Positions 24,742 to 33,128 of a DNA stretch of 33,128 nt are shown here, in pieces. The first letter of the stretch is position 1. The number at the start of each line of letters is the position of its first letter. This stretch comes from Betaproteobacteria bacterium (GTDB taxonomy: Bacteria > Pseudomonadota > Gammaproteobacteria > Burkholderiales > Casimicrobiaceae). The stretch lies in contig JAAFJO010000009.1 in assembly GCA_013298145.1 (NCBI GenBank), positions 77,783 to 110,910 of the forward strand, in the 5' to 3' direction. Under the pieces are notes generated by a model. That model had not been told where the DNA came from and did not search any database. It saw nothing but the letters and a program-made list of their open reading frames with translations. A program made the position numbers and the translations under genes.

Positions 24742-24945
24742 TTCCAGAACAACCAGCAGCTAAAACACCCTAGCCGCCGTAAATAGGGGCTGGCACTCGC
24801 TTTTTTTGTGAATCGAAATCGCGATTTACAGCCGCTAGCCCCGAATAAAGTTCCGAGAGAAGCCCAAGGGCAGTCAGAAAAGTCTCTTAATGGGCGGCAG
24901 GATCGATGCGCGAGCTGTCAGTCAGGTCGTGCTGTCACACGCCAG

Positions 24946-26385
24946 TTAGAACGGAGAGTCACCACCAAATTTTGGCCCGCCACCTGATCCGCGCGCGGAT
25001 TGAATCGATCCCACGTTCAAATAATTTTCGCTCGCGGCGTAGTTCTCGAATCGCGTGTGCTCACCGCGGAAGGTGAGATTCACCGTACCAATCGGTCCAT
25101 TACGCTGTTTGCCGATGATGATTTCAGCAACGCCTTTCGCTGGCGAATCTTGGTTGTAAACCTCGTCTCGATAGATGAAAAAGATTACGTCTGCGTCTTG
25201 TTCAATCGCGCCGGATTCACGCAGATCGCTCATCACAGGGCGCTTGTTCGGACGTTGTTCGAGCGAGCGATTCAACTGCGACAGCGCAATGACCGGCACT
25301 TGCAATTCCTTCGCCAACATCTTGAGCGAACGCGAAATCTCGGACACCTCCGTCGCGCGATTCTCACCGCTAGAGGCGCTGCTCATGAGCTGGATGTAGT
25401 CCACGATGATGAGGCCCAACCCACCCACTTGTCGGGCAAGTCGCCGCGCACGTGCGCGAAGCTCAAACGGATTCAATCCCGCCGTTTCGTCGATGTACAT
25501 CGGCGAGCTATCGAGCTTCGATAGCGCGTCGGTGAATTTATTCCAATCGCTGTCGGTGAGGCGGCCCGTTCTGAGCACGTGTTGATCTAGCTTGCCGACC
25601 GAGCCGATCATACGCATTGCCAGCTGCAGCGCGCCCATCTCCATCGAGAACACGGCAACCGGCTTCTTCAGGTTCACCGCGATGTGTTCGCCGATATTGA
25701 GCGAAAACGCGGTTTTGCCCATCGACGGGCGTCCAGCGACGATGATGAGATCGCCCGGCTGAAGCCCCGCCGTCATCCGATCCAAGTCGGTGTAGCCCGT
25801 TGAGATGCCGGTGACGTCGCTCGCGTTATCGCGGCGATAGAGCTCTTCAACGCGATCAATGGCTTGCGCGGTCAACTCGGATAACGAGATGAAATTCTGC
25901 TTTGATCGATCGCCCATTTCAGCGATCTCGAAAATCTTGCCCTCGGCTTCGTCAAGCAGCTGATCTGCCGTTTTGCCCATGGGGCTAATCGCGGCTTCAG
26001 CGATATCGGTCGCCACCCCCGCCAAGCGACGCATCACCGAACGATCACGCACGATTTCGGCATATCGACGCACGTTTGCCGCAGTGGGCACCGCATTCGC
26101 AATCGCGCCAATGTAGGCCAAGCCACCGACATATTCGAGCTTGCCTTCGGCCCGTAAGCTCTCGGAGAGCGTCACTGCGTCGGCAGGGCTGTTGCTTGCC
26201 GCCAAGCGATTGATGTGCTCGTAGACGATGCGGTGGCCTTCGTTATAAAAGTCCTCCGCTTTCAGTACATCCGCGACCTTATCGATGGCGTTGTTATCAA
26301 GGATAAGCGCGCCGAGCACCGATTGCTCCGCCTCAATCGAGTGTGGCGGGGTACGAAGTTGTTGAATATCGGTGTCAGGAACCAT
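24946..26385 (-). CDS. dnaB: Replicative DNA helicase DnaB
   Basis: A full-length 479-residue hexameric helicase that unwinds DNA 5'-3' at the replication fork. The N-terminal DnaG-interacting domain (about 12-115) starts PPHSIEAEQSVLGALILDN. The RecA-like C-terminal domain has Walker A GRPSMGKT (218-225), a Walker B strand LIIVDYIQLM, SQLNRSLEQRPNKRP and DLRESGAIEQDADVI. No intein interrupts it. The C-terminal tail is Gly-rich (GSGGGPKFGGDSPF). The ATG at 26385 gives the expected start but lacks an evident ribosome site. It follows truB by 26 bases on the same strand, so it may be transcribed from the nusA operon. Confidence 0.97.
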   Translation of the reverse strand: MVPDTDIQQLRTPPHSIEAEQSVLGALILDNNAIDKVADVLKAEDFYNEGHRIVYEHINRLAASNSPADAVTLSESLRAEGKLEYVGGLAYIGAIANAVPTAANVRRYAEIVRDRSVMRRLAGVATDIAEAAISPMGKTADQLLDEAEGKIFEIAEMGDRSKQNFISLSELTAQAIDRVEELYRRDNASDVTGISTGYTDLDRMTAGLQPGDLIIVAGRPSMGKTAFSLNIGEHIAVNLKKPVAVFSMEMGALQLAMRMIGSVGKLDQHVLRTGRLTDSDWNKFTDALSKLDSSPMYIDETAGLNPFELRARARRLARQVGGLGLIIVDYIQLMSSASSGENRATEVSEISRSLKMLAKELQVPVIALSQLNRSLEQRPNKRPVMSDLRESGAIEQDADVIFFIYRDEVYNQDSPAKGVAEIIIGKQRNGPIGTVNLTFRGEHTRFENYAASENYLNVGSIQSARGSGGGPKFGGDSPF

Positions 26386-26411
26386 CGAACGATTGTATGG
26401 GAGCGCGCGTT

Positions 26412-27326
26412 TCAGGATTTAAGCGCGGTAGACATCAGTCGCTGAGCGCGAAGGACGTTGCTGTCGGGCGCAGCAAACTCGCCTAAACCCAAGAACGCTT
26501 GATCCGCGGAGTACAGGCGGTACGAGCTTGCGCCCCGCTCCTCCTTGCGATCCACGTGAACACGTTTTCCATCGCGAATATCGCGTGTTTGCGTTTCATC
26601 TAAATCGAGTCGCGGCGAATCAATGACCAACGAGTCCACGGGCAAGAGCCACTGTGCGCGGAGCGCTTCACTTGCGCCAAGCCAATCTTCAAGTGGCCGC
26701 GCAGCGCTCAACGCGAAGCCGCCCGTCAGCGTGCGGCGCAATGCGGCTAAATGCGCGACAGTGCCGAGCGCGGTGCCAATATCGACCGCAAGAGAACGGA
26801 TATACGTGCCTTTGCTGCAGATGACTTCGATATCGAACTCGTGTTGCTCGAATCGGTAGTCAATCAGCGTTATGGAGTGAATTGTGATCTCGCGCGGCGC
26901 AAGTGTCACCGCTTTCCCCGCGCGTGCGAGCTCGTACGCAGGTCGGCCATCGATTTTGAGCGCGGAGTACGCCGGCGGTATCTGGCTGATCGTGCCAATG
27001 AACGCTGCGAGCGGCGCTTCGATATTTTGGCGGCTGAATTCAGTCGGGCCGGTCGCGATGATCGAACCTTCGCGATCTGCGGTGTCGGTCGCTTCACCGA
27101 GCTTCACGGTGGCGAGATAGCCCTTATCCGCGTCGAGCATGCGCTGTGCGAACTTTGTGGCCTCTCCCAAGCAAATGGGCAGCAAGCCGGTAGCCAGCGG
27201 ATCGAGCGTTCCCGTGTGCCCCACGCGAGTACCAACTTGCGCACGAAACACACGTCGCATCCGGGCAACGACATCAAAAGAAGTTAGGTTGATCGGCTTA
27301 TCGATCAACGCCACCGCCCCAAACAT
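26412..27326 (-). CDS. truB: tRNA pseudouridine(55) synthase TruB
   Basis: A 304-residue enzyme that isomerises uridine 55 in the T-loop of tRNAs and also helps tRNA folding. The catalytic Asp is Asp42 in GHTGTLDPLATG. Other family blocks are MFGAVALIDKPINLTSFDVV, KGYLATVKLGEATDTADREG, IPPAYSALKIDGRPAYELAR and SKGTYIRSLAVDIG. The C-terminal PUA-like part follows. The ATG at 27326 has AGGAG seven bases upstream. It follows rbfA by 33 bases and precedes dnaB by 26 bases. Confidence 0.97.
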   Translation of the reverse strand: MFGAVALIDKPINLTSFDVVARMRRVFRAQVGTRVGHTGTLDPLATGLLPICLGEATKFAQRMLDADKGYLATVKLGEATDTADREGSIIATGPTEFSRQNIEAPLAAFIGTISQIPPAYSALKIDGRPAYELARAGKAVTLAPREITIHSITLIDYRFEQHEFDIEVICSKGTYIRSLAVDIGTALGTVAHLAALRRTLTGGFALSAARPLEDWLGASEALRAQWLLPVDSLVIDSPRLDLDETQTRDIRDGKRVHVDRKEERGASSYRLYSADQAFLGLGEFAAPDSNVLRAQRLMSTALKS

Positions 27327-27359
27327 GTGGGCTCTCCTAGAAAAAGCTAATGGTCGTGG

Positions 27360-27752
27360 CTAGTGGGGCGGCGTCTCGTCGTCTTTGATCACACGACGAT
27401 CATCAGTACGCGCAGCGTCGATCAACGCTGACAACCGTGTGCCTTCTTCAAAGGTACGATCGTACGAAAAACGCAGCGAAGGAGCTTTGAAGATCGATAA
27501 GCGCTCTGCAATACCGTGCCTGAGAAAACCGTTCACGCTTTTGAAGCCCAGATCGGCTTCTGCCTCGCCATCAAACCCTCGCGGATGAACGTAGAGCACT
27601 TTGGCGTGCGATAGATCGGCAGTCACCTCGACTTGCGTAATGGTGACACCCTTCACGCGCGGATCCCGCACCTCGAGCGAAAGCATCTGAGCCAACTCTC
27701 GTTGGATTTGCTCAGAGATTTTTAGCGCGCGAGGTGAATAGCCTTGTTTCAT
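27360..27752 (-). CDS. rbfA: 30S ribosome-binding factor RbfA
   Basis: A 130-residue single KH-fold protein that binds the 30S subunit and promotes late 16S rRNA maturation and cold adaptation. Family features include SPRALKISEQIQRELAQMLS, VRDPRVKGVTITQVEVTADLSHAKVLYV and LRFSYDRTFEEGTRLSALID. The ATG at 27752 gives the standard start, but no clear Shine-Dalgarno sequence precedes it. It is separated from infB by 114 bases that contain two strong hairpins, an unusually long and structured gap for this operon. Confidence 0.96.
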   Translation of the reverse strand: MKQGYSPRALKISEQIQRELAQMLSLEVRDPRVKGVTITQVEVTADLSHAKVLYVHPRGFDGEAEADLGFKSVNGFLRHGIAERLSIFKAPSLRFSYDRTFEEGTRLSALIDAARTDDRRVIKDDETPPH

Positions 27753-27811
27753 TCCAGGGGGTGGGCGCGGATTTGACCGTGCTCAGAAGAAGCTCTACCG
27801 TGAGGAGCGTT

Positions 27812-27858
27812 CGACGCAATGCGTCGGGAAAAGGAGTAGGCGCGGTCGAAACCGCGCC
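27812..27858 (-). promoter_or_regulatory. Two RNA hairpins in the infB-rbfA gap
   Basis: On the minus-strand transcript the first hairpin (27839-27858) has an 8-bp GC-rich stem, GGCGCGGT with ACCGCGCC, closed by a TTCG tetraloop. The second (27812-27826) has a 6-bp stem CGACGC/GCGTCG with a 3-base loop. The first begins 8 bases past the infB stop codon and is followed by TACTCCTTTTCC, a poor T-run. They could be a partial terminator, an RNase processing site or a barrier to 3' exonucleases. Confidence 0.65.
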
Positions 27859-27866
27859 CAGACGCA

Positions 27867-30725
27867 CTACAACGTACGTTGTACTTCAACAATCTCGTAG
27901 ATTTCAAGACGATCAAGCTCTTGAATATCGTTGAAATTCTTGAGCGATAAACCGCATTCGAAGCCTTCCTTGACTTCGCGAACATCATCCTTGAAGCGCT
28001 TGAGCGAATCGAGTTCGCCATGCCAGACAACGACGTTTTCGCGAAGCAAGCGCACGAGCGCGTTGCGTTTGACGATGCCCTCGAGCACGTAGCAACCCGC
28101 GATAGCGCCCACTTTCGAGATTCTGAACACCTGACGGATCTCGACGAGCCCCAGGTTGTTTTCCTTCTTCTCTGGAGAAAGCAAGCCACCCAAGGCGTTT
28201 TTCACATCGTCGACAGCTTCGTAGATGATGTCGTAATAGCGAATCTGCACGTCTTGCGACTCGGCCGCTTTACGCGCGGAAACGTCGGCACGAACGTTGA
28301 ACCCGATGAGCACAGCTTTGGAGGCAACCGCCAGATTGACATCGCTTTCGGTAATGGCACCCACGGCGCTATGCACAATCTGAACGCGCACTTCCTCAGT
28401 TGAAAGTTTTTGCAGCGCGTGTGACAAGCCCTCGTACGAGCCTTGCACATCGGCCTTGATGATGAGCGGAAGCAATTTAACTTCCGCCTCCCCCATGCTC
28501 GCAAATGCATTCTCGAGCTTCGACGCCTGCTGCTTCGCGAGCTTCACGTCTCGGAACTTGCCCTGACGGAAAAGCGCAATTTCTCGCGCCTTGCGCTCGT
28601 CGCCGAGCACCACGAAGTCTTCGCCAGCGCCAGGCACGTCAGACAGCCCTTGGATTTCGACAGGAATCGCAGGCCCCGCTTCAGTGACGTTCTTGCCATC
28701 TTCGTCATTCAGCGCGCGGACGCGCCCGAACACCGAACCGGCAAGCACCATATCACCGCGTTTCAGCATGCCGCTGGTCACGATTACAGTTGCGACCGCG
28801 CCTCTGCCCTTATCGAGGCGCGCTTCGATCACCACACCGCGTGCGGCGGTATCGATCGGCGCCTTAAGCTCTAGCACCTCGGCTTGCAACAAGATGGAGT
28901 CGAGCAGCTGGTCAATTCCCTGACCGGTAAGCGCCGACACCGGAACAAAGATGGCTTCCCCACCGTACTCTTCGGGGATCACGCCTTCTCCGACCAGCTC
29001 TTGCTTCACGCGATCCGGGTTCGCGCCCGGTTTGTCCATTTTGTTGATTGCAACAATCAACGGGACTTTTGCTGCTTTCGCATGGGCAATCGCCTCCTTA
29101 GTTTGAGGCATCACACCGTCATCGGCTGCGACAACAAGAATCACTACGTCGGTGACCTTCGCACCGCGCGCGCGCATTGCCGTGAATGCTTCATGGCCCG
29201 GTGTGTCAAGGAATGTGATGATGCCCTTCGCAGTTTCAACGTGATACGCCCCGATGTGCTGAGTGATACCACCTGCTTCACCACTGGCAACCCGCGCGGA
29301 GCGAATCTTGTCGAGCAGCGAGGTTTTGCCATGGTCGACGTGTCCCATAATGGTGACGACCGGGGGGCGGGTAACCAGCTTGACGTCGGCGTCGTCCGCG
29401 ATGGACTCCGTAAGTGCCGCATCAGGATCATCGTCCTTTGCCGCAACGGCAGTACGGCCCATCTCTTCAACCAAAATCATCGCGGTGTCGCGATCAAGTA
29501 CTTGATTGATGGTGACCATCTGGCCCATCTTCATCATCGATTTGATGAGCTCGGCAGCCTTGATCGACATCTTGTGCGCCAGCTCGGCTACGGTAATTGT
29601 CTCTGGTACGACGATTTCCATGACGACAGCGCTCGGCATGTCTTGCTGTTGGGCGCGATCTGCGCGACCGCCGCCACGGCCACCACGGCCGCCGCCCTTG
29701 CCGCCACGAGCGCCAGCCTTCCAGCCATCCGCATCGGGCTCAGAGCCGCCCTCGCGAGTTTTCATGACTTTCTTACGCGCCGCGTCTTCCTGCCATGCGC
29801 CGGCTTTCTTTTCGCCTGGCTTAGCGGTTGGCTTGGCGGCAGCGACGCCTTCTTTTCCGGTTTTTGCGGTTTGACCCGGCTTTGTCGGGCGGTGAAGCGT
29901 GGTGTCGCTTACCTTCGGTTTCACCGTGAACTCGACGCGCTCGCCGATCCGCGGACGCGAAGCGGCAGCGTCGCCTGCAGTAACGACTGCCGGCGCGGCG
30001 GGCGGCGTGGCAACAGTTGCCGCCGGCTTCGTACGAACCTCGGGCGACGGTTTCACAGCGGGGCGCGCTACTACCGGCGTTGCCTCTGCCGCGACCGGAG
30101 GAGGAAGCGGTTTATCGTTGGCGTCATCAGCGACAGTCGGCGCCGCATCGGCGCTTACGGGCGTTTCACTCACCACCTCCGACGCCGGTGTATCTTCGGC
30201 GATAGGCGGATTTACTACCGTATCGATTTTAGAGACTTTTTCTTCTTTGCCCCGATTCAGCAACGCTTTAGCCTTAGCAGCGGCTTCTTGAGCGTCTCGC
30301 AGCGCAGCCGCGCGCGCGGCCTCATCCGCTCGTGCCTTGGCCTCGGCCTCGCTCAAGGCCGGCGCGTTGATCGGTGCGCTAGCGACCGGCTCGGGTGCGC
30401 TGACAGGTAGCTCGGCGCTGCGGGTCACCAATACGCGTTTTTTGCGTACTTCGACCTGCACGGTACGCGACTTGCCGGTTGCATCTGCCGTACGCAGCTC
30501 GGTGGTTGACTTGCGCATCAACGTGATCCGCTTGCCTGCGCCGTCATCGGTCGCGCCGTGCTGTTTACGCAAGTAGTCGAGCAGCTTGGCTTTATCGCCG
30601 GCCGCGAGCGTTGACTCAGCTGACTTATCACCCACGCCTGCCGCAACCAGCTGGCTAAGCAGCGCAGGAACTGTGAGCTTTAACTCAGCAGCGAACTCGG
30701 TAACTGTTGTTTTCGTAATACTCAA
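27867..30725 (-). CDS. infB: Translation initiation factor IF-2
   Basis: A 952-residue GTPase that places initiator fMet-tRNA on the 30S subunit. It has an IF2 N-terminal domain at 1-52, a long Ala/Pro/Lys-rich and then Gly/Arg-rich linker (about 55-360), a second IF2_N segment near 368-420, and the GTPase domain. That domain has G1 GHVDHGKT (461-468), G3 DTPGHE and G4 NKMD, followed by domains II-IV to the C-terminus EIVEVQRTL. The start is a TTG at 30725 with GAGAGGG just upstream. The ATG in that leader is in another frame. The gene follows nusA by 14 bases. Length is in the normal range for betaproteobacteria. Confidence 0.97.
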   Translation of the reverse strand: MSITKTTVTEFAAELKLTVPALLSQLVAAGVGDKSAESTLAAGDKAKLLDYLRKQHGATDDGAGKRITLMRKSTTELRTADATGKSRTVQVEVRKKRVLVTRSAELPVSAPEPVASAPINAPALSEAEAKARADEAARAAALRDAQEAAAKAKALLNRGKEEKVSKIDTVVNPPIAEDTPASEVVSETPVSADAAPTVADDANDKPLPPPVAAEATPVVARPAVKPSPEVRTKPAATVATPPAAPAVVTAGDAAASRPRIGERVEFTVKPKVSDTTLHRPTKPGQTAKTGKEGVAAAKPTAKPGEKKAGAWQEDAARKKVMKTREGGSEPDADGWKAGARGGKGGGRGGRGGGRADRAQQQDMPSAVVMEIVVPETITVAELAHKMSIKAAELIKSMMKMGQMVTINQVLDRDTAMILVEEMGRTAVAAKDDDPDAALTESIADDADVKLVTRPPVVTIMGHVDHGKTSLLDKIRSARVASGEAGGITQHIGAYHVETAKGIITFLDTPGHEAFTAMRARGAKVTDVVILVVAADDGVMPQTKEAIAHAKAAKVPLIVAINKMDKPGANPDRVKQELVGEGVIPEEYGGEAIFVPVSALTGQGIDQLLDSILLQAEVLELKAPIDTAARGVVIEARLDKGRGAVATVIVTSGMLKRGDMVLAGSVFGRVRALNDEDGKNVTEAGPAIPVEIQGLSDVPGAGEDFVVLGDERKAREIALFRQGKFRDVKLAKQQASKLENAFASMGEAEVKLLPLIIKADVQGSYEGLSHALQKLSTEEVRVQIVHSAVGAITESDVNLAVASKAVLIGFNVRADVSARKAAESQDVQIRYYDIIYEAVDDVKNALGGLLSPEKKENNLGLVEIRQVFRISKVGAIAGCYVLEGIVKRNALVRLLRENVVVWHGELDSLKRFKDDVREVKEGFECGLSLKNFNDIQELDRLEIYEIVEVQRTL

Positions 30726-30739
30726 GCGTCCCTCTCATT

Positions 30740-32302
30740 TCATTCGCTCTTTGCGAACCACGACTCGCGTGCGCGAGCAATGAGCTGGGTTGCCGCCTTA
30801 GTGTCGGCTCGGCTCATTTGTTGTTTCTCTTCGTCAGTTAAATCGGCAAAGTTGTTGTCGATCAAATCGCGAGCTCGCGGCTCGTCAAGCACACGAATTG
30901 CGCACAACTCGTCAGCAGCTAGATCGCCCAGCGCGTCGCGAGTTGTGATGCCAAACCGCGATAACTTCATCAACAGCTCAGTATCGACTCCATCGAGTGT
31001 TTTCAGATCTTCCGCAGCATTCTCAAGCACTTCTTCCTTCGCGATTTCTTCGGTTAACGCAGCGTTTCGCGCTCGAGTCCGGAGTTCATTGACCGTGTCT
31101 TCATCGAACGCCTCGATAGCTTGCAACTCAGCGATTGGAACGTACGCCACCTCTTCAACGGTGGAGAATCCTTCGTCAGCAAGGATTTGCGCGACCTCTT
31201 CGTCAACGTCGAGTTTGACCATGAACGCAGAACGGACACGAGCGGCTTCAGCCTCTTGCTTATTCGCCGACTGTTCTTCGCTCATCAGGTTCAACTGCCA
31301 GCCGGTGAGTTCCGTAGCGAGACGGACATTTTGACCGCCTTTGCCGATTGCGAGTGCAAGGTTATCCTCGTTAACTACGACATCCATTGCATGCCGCTCT
31401 TCGTCGACCACGATACTCGTGATTTGGGCCGGTGCGAGTGCGTTAATCACAAACTGTGCCGTGTCATCTGCCCACAAGATGATGTCGATGCGTTCTCCAG
31501 CGAGCTCATTTGTGACTGCGTTCACGCGCGAACCACGCATACCGATACACGTGCCTTGAGGATCGAGACGTGGATCATTGGATCGCACTGCAATCTTCGC
31601 ACGCATCCCAGGATCGCGTGCAACTGCCTTCACCTCGATTACGCCTTCTTCAATCTCAGGTACCTCGAGCTCAAAAAGGGCGGACACAAACTCGGGAGCA
31701 GTGCGGCTCAAGATAAGCTGTGGCCCACGTGCCTGCCGGTCAATTCGAAGCACAAACGCTCGAATCCGATCACCCACACGAAAATTTTCACGCGCGATTA
31801 ACTGGTCGCGCGGAATCACACCCTCGACACGCCCCGACTCGACAATGATCGCGCCACGGTCAACGCGACGTACCGTCCCGTTTATCAGCTTGTCATTTCG
31901 CTCAAGGAACTCCTCGAGTACTTGCTCGCGCTCGGCATCCCTCACCCGCTGCAGGATCACTTGCTTTGCCGCCTGAGCACCGATTCGACCAAACGGAATG
32001 GGTTCGAGGGGCTCCTCGAGATACTCATCCATGTTCTTCGTTGTGTCAAATTCGTGCGCCTCGCGCAGCATCATTTGATTATCCGGGTCTTCGAATACTT
32101 CATCTGGAACGATGTGCCAACGACGGAATGACTTGTAGTCGCCCGATTCGCGATCAATTTCTACGCGAGCTTCAATCCGCTCCTTGTGGAGCCGCTTAGT
32201 CGCCGACGCAAGCGCTTGCTCTAACGCCTGAAAAATAATTTCCTTCGAAACATTTTTCTCACGCGCTAGGGCGTCCGCCAATACGAGAATTTCCCGGTTC
32301 AT
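30740..32302 (-). CDS. nusA: Transcription termination/antitermination factor NusA
   Basis: A 520-residue RNA polymerase-associated factor acting in pausing, termination and rRNA antitermination. The N-terminal RNAP-binding domain (about 1-125) starts MNREILVLADALAREKNVSKE. It is followed by an S1 domain (about 130-200, NGTVRRVDRGAIIVESG), two KH domains (about 205-345, including CIGMRGSRVNAVTNELAGERID and AIGKGGQNVRLATELTGW), and two acidic C-terminal repeats (about 360-500). Two ATG codons are adjacent. The second, at 32302, lies six bases from GGAG and matches the usual protein start, whereas the first (32305) is only three bases away. It follows rimP by 12 bases. Confidence 0.97.
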   Translation of the reverse strand: MNREILVLADALAREKNVSKEIIFQALEQALASATKRLHKERIEARVEIDRESGDYKSFRRWHIVPDEVFEDPDNQMMLREAHEFDTTKNMDEYLEEPLEPIPFGRIGAQAAKQVILQRVRDAEREQVLEEFLERNDKLINGTVRRVDRGAIIVESGRVEGVIPRDQLIARENFRVGDRIRAFVLRIDRQARGPQLILSRTAPEFVSALFELEVPEIEEGVIEVKAVARDPGMRAKIAVRSNDPRLDPQGTCIGMRGSRVNAVTNELAGERIDIILWADDTAQFVINALAPAQITSIVVDEERHAMDVVVNEDNLALAIGKGGQNVRLATELTGWQLNLMSEEQSANKQEAEAARVRSAFMVKLDVDEEVAQILADEGFSTVEEVAYVPIAELQAIEAFDEDTVNELRTRARNAALTEEIAKEEVLENAAEDLKTLDGVDTELLMKLSRFGITTRDALGDLAADELCAIRVLDEPRARDLIDNNFADLTDEEKQQMSRADTKAATQLIARARESWFAKSE

Positions 32303-32314
32303 CATTCACTCCAA

Positions 32315-32767
32315 CTAAAACTGAGGCACCACGCGAGCGCGCGAAATATTTGCGAGCGGGATCAGACGAACTACGCCCTCTACCTCGATCTCAACGCCCC
32401 CATCACGCAGGCCCACTAGCGCACCCTGCAACTTGCGCAAACCATCAAATGCAGGTTCGATCGTCAACTTTACGACTTCGCCTGCAAACCGAATAAAGTG
32501 ATTTGGCTTAGTTAACGCCCGATCAATACCGGGAGATGAAACTTCCAGATAATCGTACTCGACAGCATTCGCTTCGAATGCATCGAGAAGACGCTCAGTC
32601 ATCGCGCTGCAATCGTCAACGGTGATCAAATCGACGCCGCGTTTGCTTGCCTCACGGTCAATGAAAACGCGCCAAATTCCTCTTGCTCGAACGAATTCAG
32701 CCTCAATGAGTTCATAACCCGACTCGACGAGTGCGGATTCAATCAGCGTTAATACCTGTGCGCTCAA
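32315..32767 (-). CDS. rimP: Ribosome maturation factor RimP
   Basis: A 150-residue two-domain protein needed for 30S subunit maturation. Family blocks include SGYELIEAEFVRARGIWRVFID, VTVDDCSAMTERLLDAFE and YDYLEVSSPGIDRALTKPNHF, followed by the C-terminal Sm-like barrel (GEVVKLTIEPAFDGLRKLQGALVG). The start is a TTG at 32767. No ATG or GTG gives the correct N-terminus and no Shine-Dalgarno sequence is visible. The T-run of a strong hairpin ends only 11 bases upstream. It is the first protein gene of rimP-nusA-infB-rbfA-truB. Confidence 0.95.
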   Translation of the reverse strand: MSAQVLTLIESALVESGYELIEAEFVRARGIWRVFIDREASKRGVDLITVDDCSAMTERLLDAFEANAVEYDYLEVSSPGIDRALTKPNHFIRFAGEVVKLTIEPAFDGLRKLQGALVGLRDGGVEIEVEGVVRLIPLANISRARVVPQF

Positions 32768-32778
32768 ATCAAAAAGCC

Positions 32779-32804
32779 AAAAAAAAATGGGCCAAGGCCC
32801 ATTT
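32779..32804 (-). terminator. Intrinsic terminator between tRNA-Phe and rimP
   Basis: AAATGGGCC (32785-32793) pairs exactly with GGCCCATTT (32796-32804) around a 2-base centre. On the minus strand it is followed by nine T (A at 32779-32787), the form of a strong rho-independent terminator. It ends the tRNA-Phe transcript and lies directly in front of the rimP start. Confidence 0.88.
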
Positions 32805-32850
32805 CCATTTTTTAATCAAACTAGCGCGTTTTTCCGCGCTATTTGGGAAG

Positions 32851-32926
32851 TGGTGGCCAAGGGCGGAATCGAACCACCGACACGCGGATTTTCAATCCGC
32901 TGCTCTACCAACTGAGCTACTTGGCC
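32851..32926 (-). tRNA. tRNA-Phe (GAA)
   Basis: A 76-base tRNA on the minus strand. The acceptor stem GGCCAAG pairs with CTTGGCC, the D-arm contains AGCTCAGTTGGTAGAGC, and the anticodon loop TTGAAAA carries GAA for phenylalanine. The T-arm contains GGTTCGATTCC, and CCA is encoded at 32851-32853. A TACAAT -10-like element lies at 32936-32941, nine bases before the mature 5' end, with no good -35 box, so it may have its own weak promoter or be read from the rRNA operon. Confidence 0.97.
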
Positions 32927-32986
32927 GAAAGTGTAATTGTAACGTTTGTGCGTAGATGATGCTGCGGATTGCCGCCGACATCACAT

Positions 32987-33017
32987 AAAAAAAGCCCCCT
33001 TAAACGGAGGCTTTTTT
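32987..33017 (-). terminator. Rho-independent terminator after the 5S rRNA gene
   Basis: On the minus strand GCCTCC pairs with GGGGGC (one T-G wobble) around a 6-base loop (plus-strand arms 32994-32999 and 33006-33011). Seven T follow (A at 32987-32993), and an A-rich run precedes the stem. It lies 12 bases past the 5S 3' end and would end the rRNA operon. Confidence 0.9.
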
Positions 33018-33029
33018 CGTAATAAATTT

Positions 33030-33128
33030 AGTTTGACTCTGACCTACTTTCGCGAGCTATAAGGCTGACTATCATTGGCGCTGAACTGTTTCACGGTCCT
33101 GTTCGGGATGGGAAGGGGTGGGGCCAGT
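33030..33128 (-). rRNA. rrf: 5S ribosomal RNA, 3' part
   Basis: The minus strand reads as 5S rRNA from about nucleotide 17 to the 3' end. It includes CCACCCCTTCCCATCCCGAA, CAGGACCGTGAAAC, CGCCAATGATAGT and GAAAGTAGGTC, all standard 5S blocks. About 99 bases are present and the 5' end is cut by the window edge. The orientation implies that 16S and 23S genes lie beyond the right edge, transcribed toward this window. Confidence 0.95.

Noticed and set aside
28884..30410. A 508-codon open frame on the plus strand
   Set aside because: It lies entirely opposite infB, is rich in Arg, His and Cys, has no ribosome site and matches no family. It is an antisense shadow of a GC-rich gene.
31121..31801. 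A 226-codon plus-strand frame opposite nusA
   Set aside because: nusA is certain on the minus strand and the opposite frame resembles no protein.
32731..32955. Plus-strand open frame of 74 codons across the tRNA-Phe gene
   Set aside because: Its protein contains AESNHRHADFQSAALPTELL, a well-known false translation of tRNA antisense sequence. The tRNA is clear on the other strand.
1..33128. CRISPR array, insertion sequence, phage or integrase genes
   Set aside because: I looked for regular repeats, transposase-like frames and integrase motifs and found none.

Overview
The window looks like a chromosomal segment of a betaproteobacterium, probably of the Burkholderiales or a neighbouring order. 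This is inferred from the 5S rRNA sequence, the rimP-nusA-infB-rbfA-truB order and the style of the phenylacetate genes. No marker is long enough to name a genus. Most of the DNA is moderately GC-rich, coding is dense, and several genes start with TTG or GTG.

Positions 1-4281 all lie on the minus strand. They hold the start of an FMN-dependent alpha-hydroxy-acid oxidase, a small membrane protein, and a TetR regulator followed closely by a cytochrome P450. A LysR regulator comes next. A second, truncated copy of the LysR 3' end sits at 408-473, so the membrane protein/P450/TetR segment lies between two direct copies of that sequence. Positions 4555-7469 carry a Gfo/Idh/MocA oxidoreductase that converges on, and overlaps, a membrane-anchored serine hydrolase. 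An ArsR-type regulator precedes the hydrolase. Positions 7770-10777 hold a complete TRAP transporter (DctQ, DctM, DctP) with a clear terminator. It is divergent from a second P450 at 11009.

Positions 12403-15312 carry a FabH-like ketoacyl synthase, trhO (tRNA U34 hydroxylation) and a GntR/FCD regulator preceded by two palindromic operator-like sites. A large palindrome and a membrane/spermidine-synthase-like fusion follow. Positions 17617-24741 form a phenylacetate region. paaA-paaB-paaC-paaE form one tightly packed operon with a recognisable promoter covered by a perfect 16-bp palindrome. paaD, which normally lies between paaC and paaE, is absent. Divergent from this operon is a PAS-GAF-PAS-GGDEF-EAL cyclic-di-GMP protein, and then paaG. 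The epoxidase (PaaABCE) and the isomerase (PaaG) would carry out the first ring-modifying steps on phenylacetyl-CoA.

From 24946 to the end the window is core information processing, all on the minus strand: 5S rRNA, terminator, tRNA-Phe(GAA), terminator, rimP, nusA, infB, rbfA, truB and dnaB. I found no insertion sequence, integrase, phage gene or CRISPR array, and no clearly new multi-gene system. The observations most worth checking are the duplicated lysR end flanking the P450 segment, the paaD-less operon with its operator-covered promoter and c-di-GMP neighbour, and the terminator that abuts the rimP start.
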